DNA of 64,000 nucleotides from Simkaniaceae bacterium. GTDB lineage: Bacteria; Chlamydiota; Chlamydiia; Chlamydiales; JACRBE01. Under the pieces are notes generated by a model. That model worked only from the letters and a program-made list of their open reading frames with translations, was not told the DNA's origin and searched no databases. The stretch spans positions 58,230 through 122,229 of the forward strand of contig JALEGI010000001.1 in assembly GCA_022763045.1 (NCBI GenBank), written 5' to 3'. The position numbers and the translations under genes were made by a program. This document shows positions 24,501-32,137 of this stretch, one piece after another. Within the stretch, counting starts at the first letter, position 1; the number at the start of each line of letters is the position of its first letter.

Positions 24501-26773
24501 ATCTTCGAGAGGGCGCCTGAGGGATCTTGGGTTTCGGTGATGTTGCCGCAGAGGTCGTAGTTGATAGTGGCTGTGGGGGCGCCAAATTCAGCAATCCGCG
24601 GTTGGGTGATTTTGGTCGGTTTATCGAGGTGATTGTAGGTAACTGTGGTGGCATTTCCAAACTCATCGATCGTCTGAATGCGTCGATCGCGCGCGTCGTA
24701 GCTGTAGTGTTCAGCTCGTGAGAGCCTCCCAATTTTCTCTGACTTGGCGATTTGTCTGCCAAATTTATCGTATTGAAAAAGGGTTTCGACTCCTGTTGCA
24801 CAATCTTTGATGCTGGTGCATTTGTTGTCATTGTTGTAGCGGTAATTTTTCGTGCGCCCTAGAGCGTCGGTTTGCGAGACAAGGCGGGCACGTCGATCGT
24901 AGGTGCGGTGGATGGTGTGTGAGTATTCTCCGCGAGCGTTGTAGATCTCTTCACGAATGACTTGGCAACACGAGTCGTATTCAAGGCGCTTTTTGCCGAT
25001 AAGGACTCCATTGCCATACTCTTCTACCCACTCGGCCATGCCAACTGCGGGGAATGTTTTGTGGTTGTGGTAGACGGTGTGTTTGCGAAAATTGCACGCA
25101 GGCAGTTGTGTCGGATCGCGCTCGTCGGCATCATCTTCGATCTCTTCAGATAGAAAATGGCCGCTATCGTATCTGTAGAGATTGCGTTTGCACACCCTCC
25201 CCTCTTTTGTGAGGTGAATAATAGCTGTGACTAAATCTGTATTTGGCCTGTAGTGGTACTGCTCTTTTGTGCCGTCGGGGTAGGTTTTTGATGTCATCAG
25301 ATTGTCGGCATTGTATGTATAGCGGACAATCTTGTGGTCAGTTTCTGTCGTGGTGCGCATGCTACCAACCGAGAGCTGATAGGGTGCGGTTTTTTCTCCG
25401 GTAATGTTTCCAAGAAGGTGGTCTTCTGTGACATTCATTCTGTCGTCATAGACAAAATAGCGTCCCGAGTGGGTGCTCCCCTCACTTTCATAGACTTTCC
25501 CAAGCAATCTCTTTTGAAAGGTATTAGTCGACCAAAAAAGTCTTTCAATAAAGAGATCTTTTCCTGGGTAGGCTTGGTGGTTGATGCGCCTTAAATCTCC
25601 AGTTTTGGTCTCAAAAATGTGAATGTCACTTCGGCCAACGGCATCGATCACTTCAGTTGTATTGAAATCGCCCGTTTTATTGTAGATGAAGCGATATTTG
25701 GCGCGATCACCGGTTAAGATGGCGGAAACTTTGTCATTCTTGTATTCAAAATTCGTCGAGAGATTGCCGATTTGCAAGCGGTCAATAGATTTTGGGCGAT
25801 GATCTTCGCCGAAATTTATGATGTATTGAATTGCGGGCATGTAGCCAGAATCGATGCGACTAAAGCAATACTTCTTTTTAATTCTTTTTGAGAAAAATGT
25901 GCGTTTTTTGATCTTGTAGGGCGTCGCTTGAAAATAGAAATTTTCGTTAGCGTGATTGACAACGCGAAAACTGGTGTCATCTTCCATGTAATAGAAATTT
26001 GCATAACCAACGGGAGAATCATCTGCAGCTAGCGCTTTAATCTTCTCTACCCGTCCATACTCATCATATATGAAATCGCGTTTGTGACCATTTGGTAGTG
26101 TTTCGCGATTTAAAAAGTAGTAGACCTTCTTTTTATATTTCGTCATGGGCATGTAAAAGCGCACGCGTCCATCAGGAAAATGTACAAAGAGCTTTTCGTG
26201 ATCGAAAAGTACTTTGGTGTTCCACGGGTTTGAGCGTCCACTAACAAATCCGCCTCCCATATTCGAACGATTGCCCTCTACATTGAGAAACTGAAGCTGA
26301 TTGCCTCTTTTCAGGCGTGTACTTGTCTTTGTGCGAAATTGATACTTTGCCCCATCGCTATCATTGAACTCTATTTTGAAGTAGCGCGACTTAGTTGGGT
26401 GCTCTCCCTCTAAAACGCGCAGATAAATTTCGGGAAAAATTGACCAATTGCTTTTCTCTCCGCTCAAATAACTCATGCTAAGAGTAATTGGAGATGCGCC
26501 TTTGGTCAGTTCGACATGATGAACACTTGCGAGCTGTCCGCCCATGAGTGCGACGGGAACATCGTCACCAAGATGTGGGTCAAAATCAAACGTACTTGAT
26601 ATACGCCCACTGCGTGTATCGAGTGAGGCTCCCCAATTTTTGACAGCTTGTGCAGCATAGGCTTTATTGTCATGCGAGATCGCATACTTCGATTTTGACT
26701 TGGGCCAAATAAAGTCAAATGGACCTTTGGCAACAAGGGTGCTACAGAAAAAAATACAAAAAATGAGTCGCAC
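21557..26773 (-). CDS. Rhs/YD-repeat protein with hydrolase-like tip
   Basis: 1738 residues from a GTG at 26773 with AGGA upstream. The first 17 residues (MRLIFCIFFCSTLVAKG) are a Sec signal peptide. Residues about 50-430 are an N-terminal region. Dozens of YD repeats (for example YDALGRPTHKT, YDSLGNLQDI) fill about 440-1440 and should form the Rhs shell. The core ends with YDPAAGRFLTPDP and NNPLTILDLYGLEN, resembling the PxxxxDPxGL self-cleavage motif with Leu for Pro. The last 257 residues are unrelated to the core and look like an alpha/beta hydrolase: VILVQGM near its start, nucleophile elbow FAHSEGT (Ser about 1618), Asp in TVDPLS (about 1673), His in WDHSLNGTY (about 1703). It resembles from memory chlamydial DUF687. 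GC drops sharply in the tip. A contact or secreted toxin is likely but unproven. Confidence 0.88.
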   Translation of the reverse strand: MRLIFCIFFCSTLVAKGPFDFIWPKSKSKYAISHDNKAYAAQAVKNWGASLDTRSGRISSTFDFDPHLGDDVPVALMGGQLASVHHVELTKGASPITLSMSYLSGEKSNWSIFPEIYLRVLEGEHPTKSRYFKIEFNDSDGAKYQFRTKTSTRLKRGNQLQFLNVEGNRSNMGGGFVSGRSNPWNTKVLFDHEKLFVHFPDGRVRFYMPMTKYKKKVYYFLNRETLPNGHKRDFIYDEYGRVEKIKALAADDSPVGYANFYYMEDDTSFRVVNHANENFYFQATPYKIKKRTFFSKRIKKKYCFSRIDSGYMPAIQYIINFGEDHRPKSIDRLQIGNLSTNFEYKNDKVSAILTGDRAKYRFIYNKTGDFNTTEVIDAVGRSDIHIFETKTGDLRRINHQAYPGKDLFIERLFWSTNTFQKRLLGKVYESEGSTHSGRYFVYDDRMNVTEDHLLGNITGEKTAPYQLSVGSMRTTTETDHKIVRYTYNADNLMTSKTYPDGTKEQYHYRPNTDLVTAIIHLTKEGRVCKRNLYRYDSGHFLSEEIEDDADERDPTQLPACNFRKHTVYHNHKTFPAVGMAEWVEEYGNGVLIGKKRLEYDSCCQVIREEIYNARGEYSHTIHRTYDRRARLVSQTDALGRTKNYRYNNDNKCTSIKDCATGVETLFQYDKFGRQIAKSEKIGRLSRAEHYSYDARDRRIQTIDEFGNATTVTYNHLDKPTKITQPRIAEFGAPTATINYDLCGNITETQDPSGALSKMRHTIMGKPYEVIDAAGGVTKNTYDFEGRLIESIDPEGRITKITYDALGRPTHKTQAGLEEKWVYNGLLLASHTTPDGLTTHYRYDHAGRKIEERVRERITRYSYDSLGNLQDIITDSHIRYTYDLAGRKVSEELVENGQPISCKRYHYSSNDKIEMVQIDTDSGPSITRTDYDKFDRPIRQTDPLGYQTHIEYRKVRNSLDQLVEECMTTAPNGNRTITTFDAAGNLASKQIYSLTDQLVQHEEFRYDGMKRKVRQISHIIGPVPRTQHTRWQYDSRGNLILLSEDDKGPNTKQTHRTYNRDNTLATIIKPDGTTLHYSYTQLKKVARLHSSDATIDYTYTYNQYGLPIQVTDARHKRKSTRTYDAYGNIIEETLANGYTIIREYTPHGKVARLLLPQTTINYTYKNGRLTQIQSDDITHGYSYDTSGAVLSETLPYNLGDIHHQQNLAGQNITLATEYHTHTHTQIDPMGNILSTTLDDQTRTYSYDALSQITTENATTYTYDSHNNRLTKDATTYTYNSLSQLTSRYQYDANGNPIAKDNITYSYDALDRLIAITSGEHTLTYSYDPWHRRLTKTLHGKTTSYLYDGDNEIGTPEQYRILGIGLGAEIGATIAIVSDSHTLIPLHDLHGNIIHLLSPQGETLETYTYDAFGLTTPSGLSPYRYQSKRLDPETHLTHFGRRYYDPAAGRFLTPDPKGLTDINPYTFVLNNPLTILDLYGLENTLPAGVRLLTTPTTDFDRDNGRFPPFSEIRKGGLFCRDNTNIFEYCSNRKIVSPNVILVQGMQNTRDDAHKIGARMRNHLGMNVSVLQPDHRGFVYNLTRCYAEKFGIPTRGINQFMDLVNSSYDGGCRDFRVFAHSEGTLMVKLAMRNIRQEVKDCCRIIGFGNATMLNRSLGRYVFNYLSIGEKLVHTVDPLSFAQAIFEGNVKMLHPEKKSIGSYIWDHSLNGTYMKPLFTELELIKEDYNLEEHSDSFSSDAF

Positions 26774-26780
26774 AAGCAGT

Positions 26781-26799
26781 CCTCAAATTAATTTTGAGG
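26781..26799 (-). promoter_or_regulatory. Hairpin over the Rhs ribosome-binding site
   Basis: CCTCAAA and TTTGAGG (one mismatch further in) flank a short AT loop. On the minus strand the 3' arm ends in GAGG, the Shine-Dalgarno of the Rhs GTG start at 26773. In the mRNA this arm could pair with the 5' arm and hide the ribosome site. Confidence 0.4.
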
Positions 26800-26850
26800 G
26801 AACAAGTGTTAAAGCAAGTTTGAATTTTATGTAAAGTGAAAAAGTTCCGC

Positions 26851-26901
26851 GTAGCTTGTAAAGCCGCTTTACAAGCTACCAACTCCTCTCTGTAAAGCCA
26901 G
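26851..26901 (+). repeat. Palindromic element copy 6
   Basis: Perfect inverted repeat at 26853-26877 with central C. It is followed by CCAACTC in place of the usual T-run, then the half-site CTCTCTGTAAAGCCAG. It lies between the Rhs gene and the zinc-ribbon gene and is oriented like copy 5. Confidence 0.9.
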
Positions 26902-26905
26902 AAAT

Positions 26906-27310
26906 TTAGTCCAAAAAACGATGACCAAAATAAATTAATGGAACTGCAAAAAGAGCCCACATGGGCCAAAGTGTGGCGTTGAATTTCAAAATGAGCGCGC
27001 CACCACTTCCAAATAAAAATAGGCCAGTTGCAAGAAGGGCCAAAAAGGTGCCAAAGATAAACATGACAAGGGGGATAAATCGCACGCTTTCAGCCTGAAT
27101 CGGCTCTTCAAATGAGGCCGCTTGCTCCTCTTGTGGCTCTTGTGTTGCGTATGGAGGCGCGTAGGATTGCTCCGCAGGCTCGGTAAATTGAAAGGGACTC
27201 TCACTTGTCTGCACGAGGGAATTGCCGCAATAGATGCAGCTATCTGCGTCGAAGGGTACTGATCCTTCGCAGTGAAAGCAAAGTTTTGTCTTCTCTTGAT
27301 CTATGTCCAT
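26906..27310 (-). CDS. Zinc-ribbon membrane protein (CT556-like)
   Basis: 134 residues. The N-terminus has two Cys pairs of a zinc ribbon (CFHC and CIYC, residues about 11-28). Residues 35-75 are Pro/Gln/Glu-rich linker. Two membrane segments follow (FIPLVMFIFGTFLALLATG and WPMWALFAVPLIYFG). It is divergent from lpdA, and a hypothetical protein occupies the same place beside lpdA in C. trachomatis (CT556, from memory). Function unknown. Confidence 0.75.
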   Translation of the reverse strand: MDIDQEKTKLCFHCEGSVPFDADSCIYCGNSLVQTSESPFQFTEPAEQSYAPPYATQEPQEEQAASFEEPIQAESVRFIPLVMFIFGTFLALLATGLFLFGSGGALILKFNATLWPMWALFAVPLIYFGHRFLD

Positions 27311-27366
27311 AGCACTTTTATTTTTTGATCATAACAAGTATCATGAAATGAAACAACGAGGGATTT

Positions 27367-28761
27367 ATGACACGAAAAGCATTTGATGTAACGGTTATTG
27401 GCGCGGGTCCTGGCGGCTACGTTGCTGCAATTAAAGCTGCTCAAAGTGGAAAGAGTGTAGCTCTTATTGAAAAGAATTTTCTTGGTGGAAGCTGTTTGAA
27501 CTGCGGTTGTATTCCGACAAAAACACTACTTGCTAATGCCGATGTTTTGGGCAAAATCAAACGCGCTGAAGAGTATGGCATCTCAACTGGTGAGGTGCGC
27601 TTTGACTATGCAAAAATGAAGGGACGCAAAGACAACGTTGTGTCGGGAATTCGTCAAAGCTTAGAGGGTCTACTCAAAGCAAATAAAATCGAAATCATTA
27701 TGGGTGAGGCGAGCTTTGTATCTGCAAAAGAGATTCGGATCAAGGATCAATCGCTAATTTTAGACACTCAAAAGGTGATTATTGCCACTGGCTCAAAGCC
27801 GATGGATATCGCAGCTTTCCCCTGCGATCACAAACGCGTGCTCGATTCGACATCACTTCTAGAAATAGATTATGTGCCCAAGTCGATTGCGATTGTTGGC
27901 GGTGGCTACATCGGTTGTGAATTTGCCTCGCTCTTTGCGGAATTAGGCAGCAAGGTAACAATTATTGAGGCGCTTCCTGCGATTGTGCAAGCCCAAGGAA
28001 AAACAATCAGCGACTTTCTCTCGAAATCCTTTCAAAAACGTGGCATAGAGATCATGACCAATACGCGCCTTGAGAAAATCGAGACGCAAGAAAATGGCGT
28101 GAAGATGCTCACCAGTAACAAGGAGTTTGAGGCGGAGATTGCCCTCATCTCTATTGGTAGATCGGTTGTTTCAGATGGGCTCAATTTGGGCGCGGCTGGA
28201 ATCGGCACAAATGAGCGGGGAATGATTGAAGTCAACGAGCAGATGGAGACAAGCGTTCCAGGCATTTTTGCAATTGGCGATGTCACCGGCAAGGCGATGC
28301 TTGCTCACGTTGCCTCCCACCAAGGGATTGTTGCAGCAGCAAATGCCACCGGCGGCTACGCGCAGATGCACTACCACGCTGTTCCGGCAGTCATCTTTAC
28401 GCACCCGGAGATTGCGATGGTTGGGCTCAATTTAGAAGAGGCAAAAGAGCGCGGCTACAATGCCGTGCACGCACAATTTCCCTTTGCCCACCACGGTAAG
28501 GCAATTGCGGCAATTGAAACAGATGGGTTTGCACAAATTGTCATCGATAAAGAGACCAGGCAGGTCCTCGGCGCTCAGGTAGTTGGCCATAGCGCGGCAG
28601 ATTTAATCGGTGAAATGGCAATTGCTGTGCAAAATGAGCTCACCGTAGAGTGCGTCACCGATACAATTCACGCCCACCCCACAATGGGAGAGGGCTGGCT
28701 TGAGGCGGCTCTTATCGCCTCTGAAACGCCCATTCACTTTCCACCAAAGGTAGGTCGATGA
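27367..28761 (+). CDS. lpdA: Dihydrolipoamide dehydrogenase
   Basis: 464 residues, full length. This FAD enzyme reoxidises dihydrolipoamide in 2-oxoacid dehydrogenase complexes and the glycine system. FAD motif GAGPGGYVAAI; redox disulfide in GGSCLNCGCIPTK (first and last Cys of the C-x4-C pair, with an extra Cys between); NAD motif GGGYIGCEFASLFAELG; second FAD motif FAIGDV; and the active His-Glu in HAHPTMGE. GGG lies before the ATG. It overlaps lipA by four bases, so lipoate use and synthesis are co-expressed. Confidence 0.96.
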   Translation: MTRKAFDVTVIGAGPGGYVAAIKAAQSGKSVALIEKNFLGGSCLNCGCIPTKTLLANADVLGKIKRAEEYGISTGEVRFDYAKMKGRKDNVVSGIRQSLEGLLKANKIEIIMGEASFVSAKEIRIKDQSLILDTQKVIIATGSKPMDIAAFPCDHKRVLDSTSLLEIDYVPKSIAIVGGGYIGCEFASLFAELGSKVTIIEALPAIVQAQGKTISDFLSKSFQKRGIEIMTNTRLEKIETQENGVKMLTSNKEFEAEIALISIGRSVVSDGLNLGAAGIGTNERGMIEVNEQMETSVPGIFAIGDVTGKAMLAHVASHQGIVAAANATGGYAQMHYHAVPAVIFTHPEIAMVGLNLEEAKERGYNAVHAQFPFAHHGKAIAAIETDGFAQIVIDKETRQVLGAQVVGHSAADLIGEMAIAVQNELTVECVTDTIHAHPTMGEGWLEAALIASETPIHFPPKVGR

Positions 28762-29669
28762 ACCAATTTGATGCTAGACCACGCGTGATGAATCGCCTCC
28801 CCGAGAACCCAGAAAAGGGCTCGCGCGGACGCTTCCCAAGCTGGCTGCATCGCCCACTACCAAAGGGGGGCACCCACTCGCAGACAGAAAAAATTGTCGG
28901 CGGGTTGAATACTGTGTGTGAAGAGGCCAAGTGCCCAAACCGCTTTGAGTGCTACTCAAAAAAGACGGCCACTTTCTTAGCAATGGGCCATGAGTGCACG
29001 CGCGCTTGTGGATTTTGCGATATTGCCCACAGCAAAGCTCCTGCAAAGCTAGATGAAAATGAGCCTGCACGCATTGCCCTCTCTGTAAAACAACTTGGGC
29101 TCAAGCATGCTGTGATTACAATGGTTGCACGCGATGATCTAGAAGATGGAGGAGCCCATCACCTGGTGAAAATTATTGAAGCAATTCGCAGTGAATGCCC
29201 AGGTGTCACTGTAGAAATTTTAACCTCCGATTTTCATGGAAACTTTGAAGCAATCGACCACGTTCTTGAAAGCAAGCCTGAGATTTTCAACTACAACACC
29301 GAAACTGTCAGAGCCCTCACCCCACGAGTGCGTCACAAAGCGACCTATGATAGAACGCTCTCAATACTTAAACATGTGAAGGGAAAAACGCGCTTTGTTA
29401 AGTCGGGTTTGATGGTCGGCCTTGGCGAAACGCCCGCTCAAGTAGAGGAGACGATTCGCGATCTTCATGAGGTTGGAATCGATATCATTACAATTGGCCA
29501 GTACCTGCAACCTTCACGCAAAAAACTGATTGTCAAAGAATTTATCACGCCTGAGCAGTTTAAGGCCTATGAAACGTATGGCCTTTCAATCGGTGTGCCC
29601 AACATGTATTGCGGACCGTTCGTCCGCTCATCGTATAACGCTGATCTATTTGTAGAGAAAGGAGCCTAA
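28758..29669 (+). CDS. lipA: Lipoyl synthase
   Basis: 303 residues. A radical-SAM enzyme that inserts sulfur into protein-bound octanoyl groups. The auxiliary cluster motif is CEEAKCPNRFEC (C-x4-C-x5-C), the radical-SAM motif is CTRACGFC (C-x3-C-x2-C), and the C-terminal RSSYNADLF is the conserved RSSY that ligates the auxiliary cluster. Coupled to lpdA by a four-base overlap and followed one base later by the HEAT-like gene. A lipoate ligase (lplA) is also in this window. Confidence 0.96.
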   Translation: MNQFDARPRVMNRLPENPEKGSRGRFPSWLHRPLPKGGTHSQTEKIVGGLNTVCEEAKCPNRFECYSKKTATFLAMGHECTRACGFCDIAHSKAPAKLDENEPARIALSVKQLGLKHAVITMVARDDLEDGGAHHLVKIIEAIRSECPGVTVEILTSDFHGNFEAIDHVLESKPEIFNYNTETVRALTPRVRHKATYDRTLSILKHVKGKTRFVKSGLMVGLGETPAQVEETIRDLHEVGIDIITIGQYLQPSRKKLIVKEFITPEQFKAYETYGLSIGVPNMYCGPFVRSSYNADLFVEKGA

Positions 29670-29670
29670 C

Positions 29671-30537
29671 ATGTATGACGCCCAAATCCCTGTACTCGAC
29701 GAGCTTGATACGCTCATTTTAATGCACCGCGATGTCCATTTTGGCAAAAGTTTTACTGCAATGGTCGAATATTATGAGAGCGATGGCGTGGGAGTGCTTG
29801 AGCAAATCCCCGTTGACCGGATTAAAAAGCTGCAAGCAGCTGGTGATCAAGCTGAAGCGCTGCTTACCGATCAAGCGCTCGAGAAAATTGCAAAGGGAAA
29901 AGAGCGCTACCAAGCGCTGCAAACGCTCTATGACAAGCCCGAAGAGAATAACCTTTTGATTCCCGATTTGATTTTGTCTGAAGAAGAAGTTCCGGAAAAA
30001 GAGATTGAAGCTCTTGTTGCTCAAGGGGAAAAAAGTTTCTCTCCCCTACTAGCACTTCTCAATCATATCGATTTTTACGATCCTCTTTCTCCTGGTTATG
30101 GCCGCGCTCCGCAACTAGCTGCGATCGCCCTATCCCGTATTGGCAATCCAAAAGCGATCCCTCACCTTTTCAACGCCCTTTGCTACGACGATTTTTTCGC
30201 GCAGGATACCTTTATTCAAGCGCTTGCAAAATTTGGTAGCTCTGCGCGCGATTTCTTAATTGAGCGGCTTGGAAATAAGCCCTACGGCAAAGATAACGAC
30301 ATGGCCGCAGCTGCGCTCAGCTCTCTTCCTGAAGAGGAGGTCATTGCCAAGGCAGCTCTCAAGCAGCTCACAGATCCTGAGATGCGCAAAGAGAGCTTTT
30401 TGAGCTACTTAGTCATTCTCTGCTCAGCTCTAAAAAGTCCAGAGGATCAGGAGCTTTTCAAAAAAATCCGCAAAGAAAAACTGCCGGCATTTATCCAGCA
30501 GGAGATGGACATCACAATAAAAAATTTCTTGCACTAA
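29671..30537 (+). CDS. HEAT-repeat-like protein
   Basis: 288 residues, soluble. The second half has helical pairs typical of HEAT/PBS-lyase-type repeats (APQLAAIALSRIGNPKAIPH, LFNALCYDDFFAQDTFIQAL, AKFGSSARDFLIERLG, DMAAAALSSLPEEEVIAKA). The first half is a helical, acidic region. Such proteins usually bind other proteins; no enzyme motif is visible. It starts right after lipA, with AGGAG before the ATG, so it belongs to the lpdA-lipA operon. In C. trachomatis type III secretion genes follow lipA (from memory), so this is a difference in order. Confidence 0.7.
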   Translation: MYDAQIPVLDELDTLILMHRDVHFGKSFTAMVEYYESDGVGVLEQIPVDRIKKLQAAGDQAEALLTDQALEKIAKGKERYQALQTLYDKPEENNLLIPDLILSEEEVPEKEIEALVAQGEKSFSPLLALLNHIDFYDPLSPGYGRAPQLAAIALSRIGNPKAIPHLFNALCYDDFFAQDTFIQALAKFGSSARDFLIERLGNKPYGKDNDMAAAALSSLPEEEVIAKAALKQLTDPEMRKESFLSYLVILCSALKSPEDQELFKKIRKEKLPAFIQQEMDITIKNFLH

Positions 30538-30592
30538 TCTCTTTAAGAGATCTAAAAGTGGTCTGGTCAAAGGTTAAAACCAAAGAGGCCCC

Positions 30593-30763
30593 ATGAAATT
30601 TTTAGTTTTAGCGATGCCGCTCATCGCAGTATTAATTGGGTTTCAATCTCCTTTTATATCGCGCGCTATCGCCGATGAAGAGGAGGAAGAGCGCAAAGGA
30701 TCGAGATATAAATCGACTCTATGCGACAATAAAGAAGTTGATAAAGACCGATTAATTAACTAG
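30593..30763 (+). CDS. Small exported peptide
   Basis: 56 codons with AGAGG seven bases before the ATG. It starts MKFLVLAMPLIAVLIGFQSP, a signal peptide, with a likely cleavage after AIA. The mature part is only about 30 residues, beginning with an acidic run (DEEEEE) and then basic and polar (RKGSRYKS). One Cys. No family is recognised. It sits between the HEAT-like gene and glgC. Confidence 0.55.
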   Translation: MKFLVLAMPLIAVLIGFQSPFISRAIADEEEEERKGSRYKSTLCDNKEVDKDRLIN

Positions 30764-30773
30764 CATTTATTTT

Positions 30774-30801
30774 TTGTTTTTTATATTAGTGCGATTATAA
30801 A
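30774..30801 (+). promoter_or_regulatory. Putative glgC promoter
   Basis: TTGTTT (30774-30779) and TATAAA (30796-30801), 16-base spacer, ending 17 bases before the glgC ATG. No Shine-Dalgarno is seen between. Confidence 0.5.
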
Positions 30802-30818
30802 CTAAAATAATCACACTA

Positions 30819-32114
30819 ATGCAAAAAAGAATTAAAGTATCTGCTAACGAAGAGTTGCTGAGTCAGTCGGCTGCGGTCGTTATTTTAGCAGGTGGTCAAG
30901 GAACACGCCTTTTTCCACTCACTCAAACGCGATGTAAGCCAGACGTCTCATTTGCAGGACGTTACAGGTTGATTGATGTGCCAATTTCGAACTCGATTAA
31001 TTCGCACATCCCAAACATTTTTGTGATTTCCCAATTTTTTGCCTCAGCTCTCAATCGGCACATCACCGAGACGTTTCATCCCGGATCGCTCACCTTTGAG
31101 CGGATTGAATTGCTCAGCCCGGAAGAGACGGCTGTTGACAAACTCTGGTATCAGGGAACGGCTGATGCTGTGCGCAAAAATATGCAACACCTACTCAAGC
31201 TTCCCGTTGATTATTTCATTATTCTCTCGGGGGATCAGCTCTATAATATGGATCTCATCGATATGCTTTGCTTCGCTAAAGAAAAAGATGCTGATCTCAC
31301 TATTGCAACTCTGCCCTGCTCGCGACACGACGCCCCTCGAATGGGTGTCATGCAGACAGATGAAAACCTCTACATCAAAGAGTTTTACGAAAAACCAACT
31401 GAAGAGGCGATACTAGATAAATTCCGAAATGAAAATACCGGTGATCCCGAGCGTCCCTACCTCGCTTCAATGGGAATTTACATTTTTAAACGTGAAGTAC
31501 TTGCCTCTTTGGTTCAAGAGGACAACCGCGATGATTTTGGCAAGCACATCATTCCAACGCAAATCTACAATCACGGAAAGACTGCGGCCTATATCTATGA
31601 GGGATATTGGGAAGATATTGGCACTATTAAGTCTTTTTATGAGGCAAATTTATCCCTCACAACAAATGAAAATGGCCTCGATCTCTACAATGAGACGTGC
31701 CCCATCTATGCGCAAGCGATCAATTTACCTGCGGCGCGCATGAATGACTCAAAGATATCTCAGTCAATTATTTGCGATGGCTCTGTTGTCGATGCCGATG
31801 AGGTGATTCACTCACTGATTGGAATGCGCACGGTGATTGGAAAAGGTACAAAAGTGCATGATACGATTGTGATGGGCAACTCCTACTACGAGCCACCAAA
31901 GCTTTCAAATCTCAACCACCCCCCACGCTACGGAATTGGCTCAAATTGTCTGATTAAAAAGACCATTGTCGATGAACACACTCTGATTGATGACGATGTT
32001 CATCTGACAAATGAGCAAAATCTCACCAACTACGACTCTCCTCACCTATATGTTCGCGATGGGATCATCATTATCCCTTCAGGAACGCATCTGCAGAAAG
32101 GCTTTCGTTTTTAA
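30819..32114 (+). CDS. glgC: Glucose-1-phosphate adenylyltransferase
   Basis: 431 residues. It makes ADP-glucose for glycogen, the committed step of the pathway. N-terminal nucleotidyltransferase: VVILAGGQGTRLFPLT, KPDVSFAGRYRLIDVPISNS, GTADAVR, SGDQLYNMD, FYEKP and YWEDIGT. The C-terminal left-handed beta-helix domain carries hexapeptide-like repeats and the allosteric region. Chlamydiae store glycogen, and this gene is followed by a phosphoesterase as in C. trachomatis (CT489-488, from memory). Confidence 0.95.
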   Translation: MQKRIKVSANEELLSQSAAVVILAGGQGTRLFPLTQTRCKPDVSFAGRYRLIDVPISNSINSHIPNIFVISQFFASALNRHITETFHPGSLTFERIELLSPEETAVDKLWYQGTADAVRKNMQHLLKLPVDYFIILSGDQLYNMDLIDMLCFAKEKDADLTIATLPCSRHDAPRMGVMQTDENLYIKEFYEKPTEEAILDKFRNENTGDPERPYLASMGIYIFKREVLASLVQEDNRDDFGKHIIPTQIYNHGKTAAYIYEGYWEDIGTIKSFYEANLSLTTNENGLDLYNETCPIYAQAINLPAARMNDSKISQSIICDGSVVDADEVIHSLIGMRTVIGKGTKVHDTIVMGNSYYEPPKLSNLNHPPRYGIGSNCLIKKTIVDEHTLIDDDVHLTNEQNLTNYDSPHLYVRDGIIIIPSGTHLQKGFRF

Positions 32115-32137
32115 AAGAGCCGAGGCATACTGACATC

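Noticed and set aside
22270..24700. CRISPR array or tandem DNA repeat in the G-rich region.
   Set aside because: The periodic GTAGGTGTAG-like words are the antisense of repeated YD-motif codons in the Rhs gene, not spaced identical repeats.
30537..30551. Perfect 15-base palindrome ATCTCTT-T-AAGAGAT after the HEAT-like gene.
   Set aside because: No T-run and only weak pairing; a single copy gives no support for a terminator or operator.
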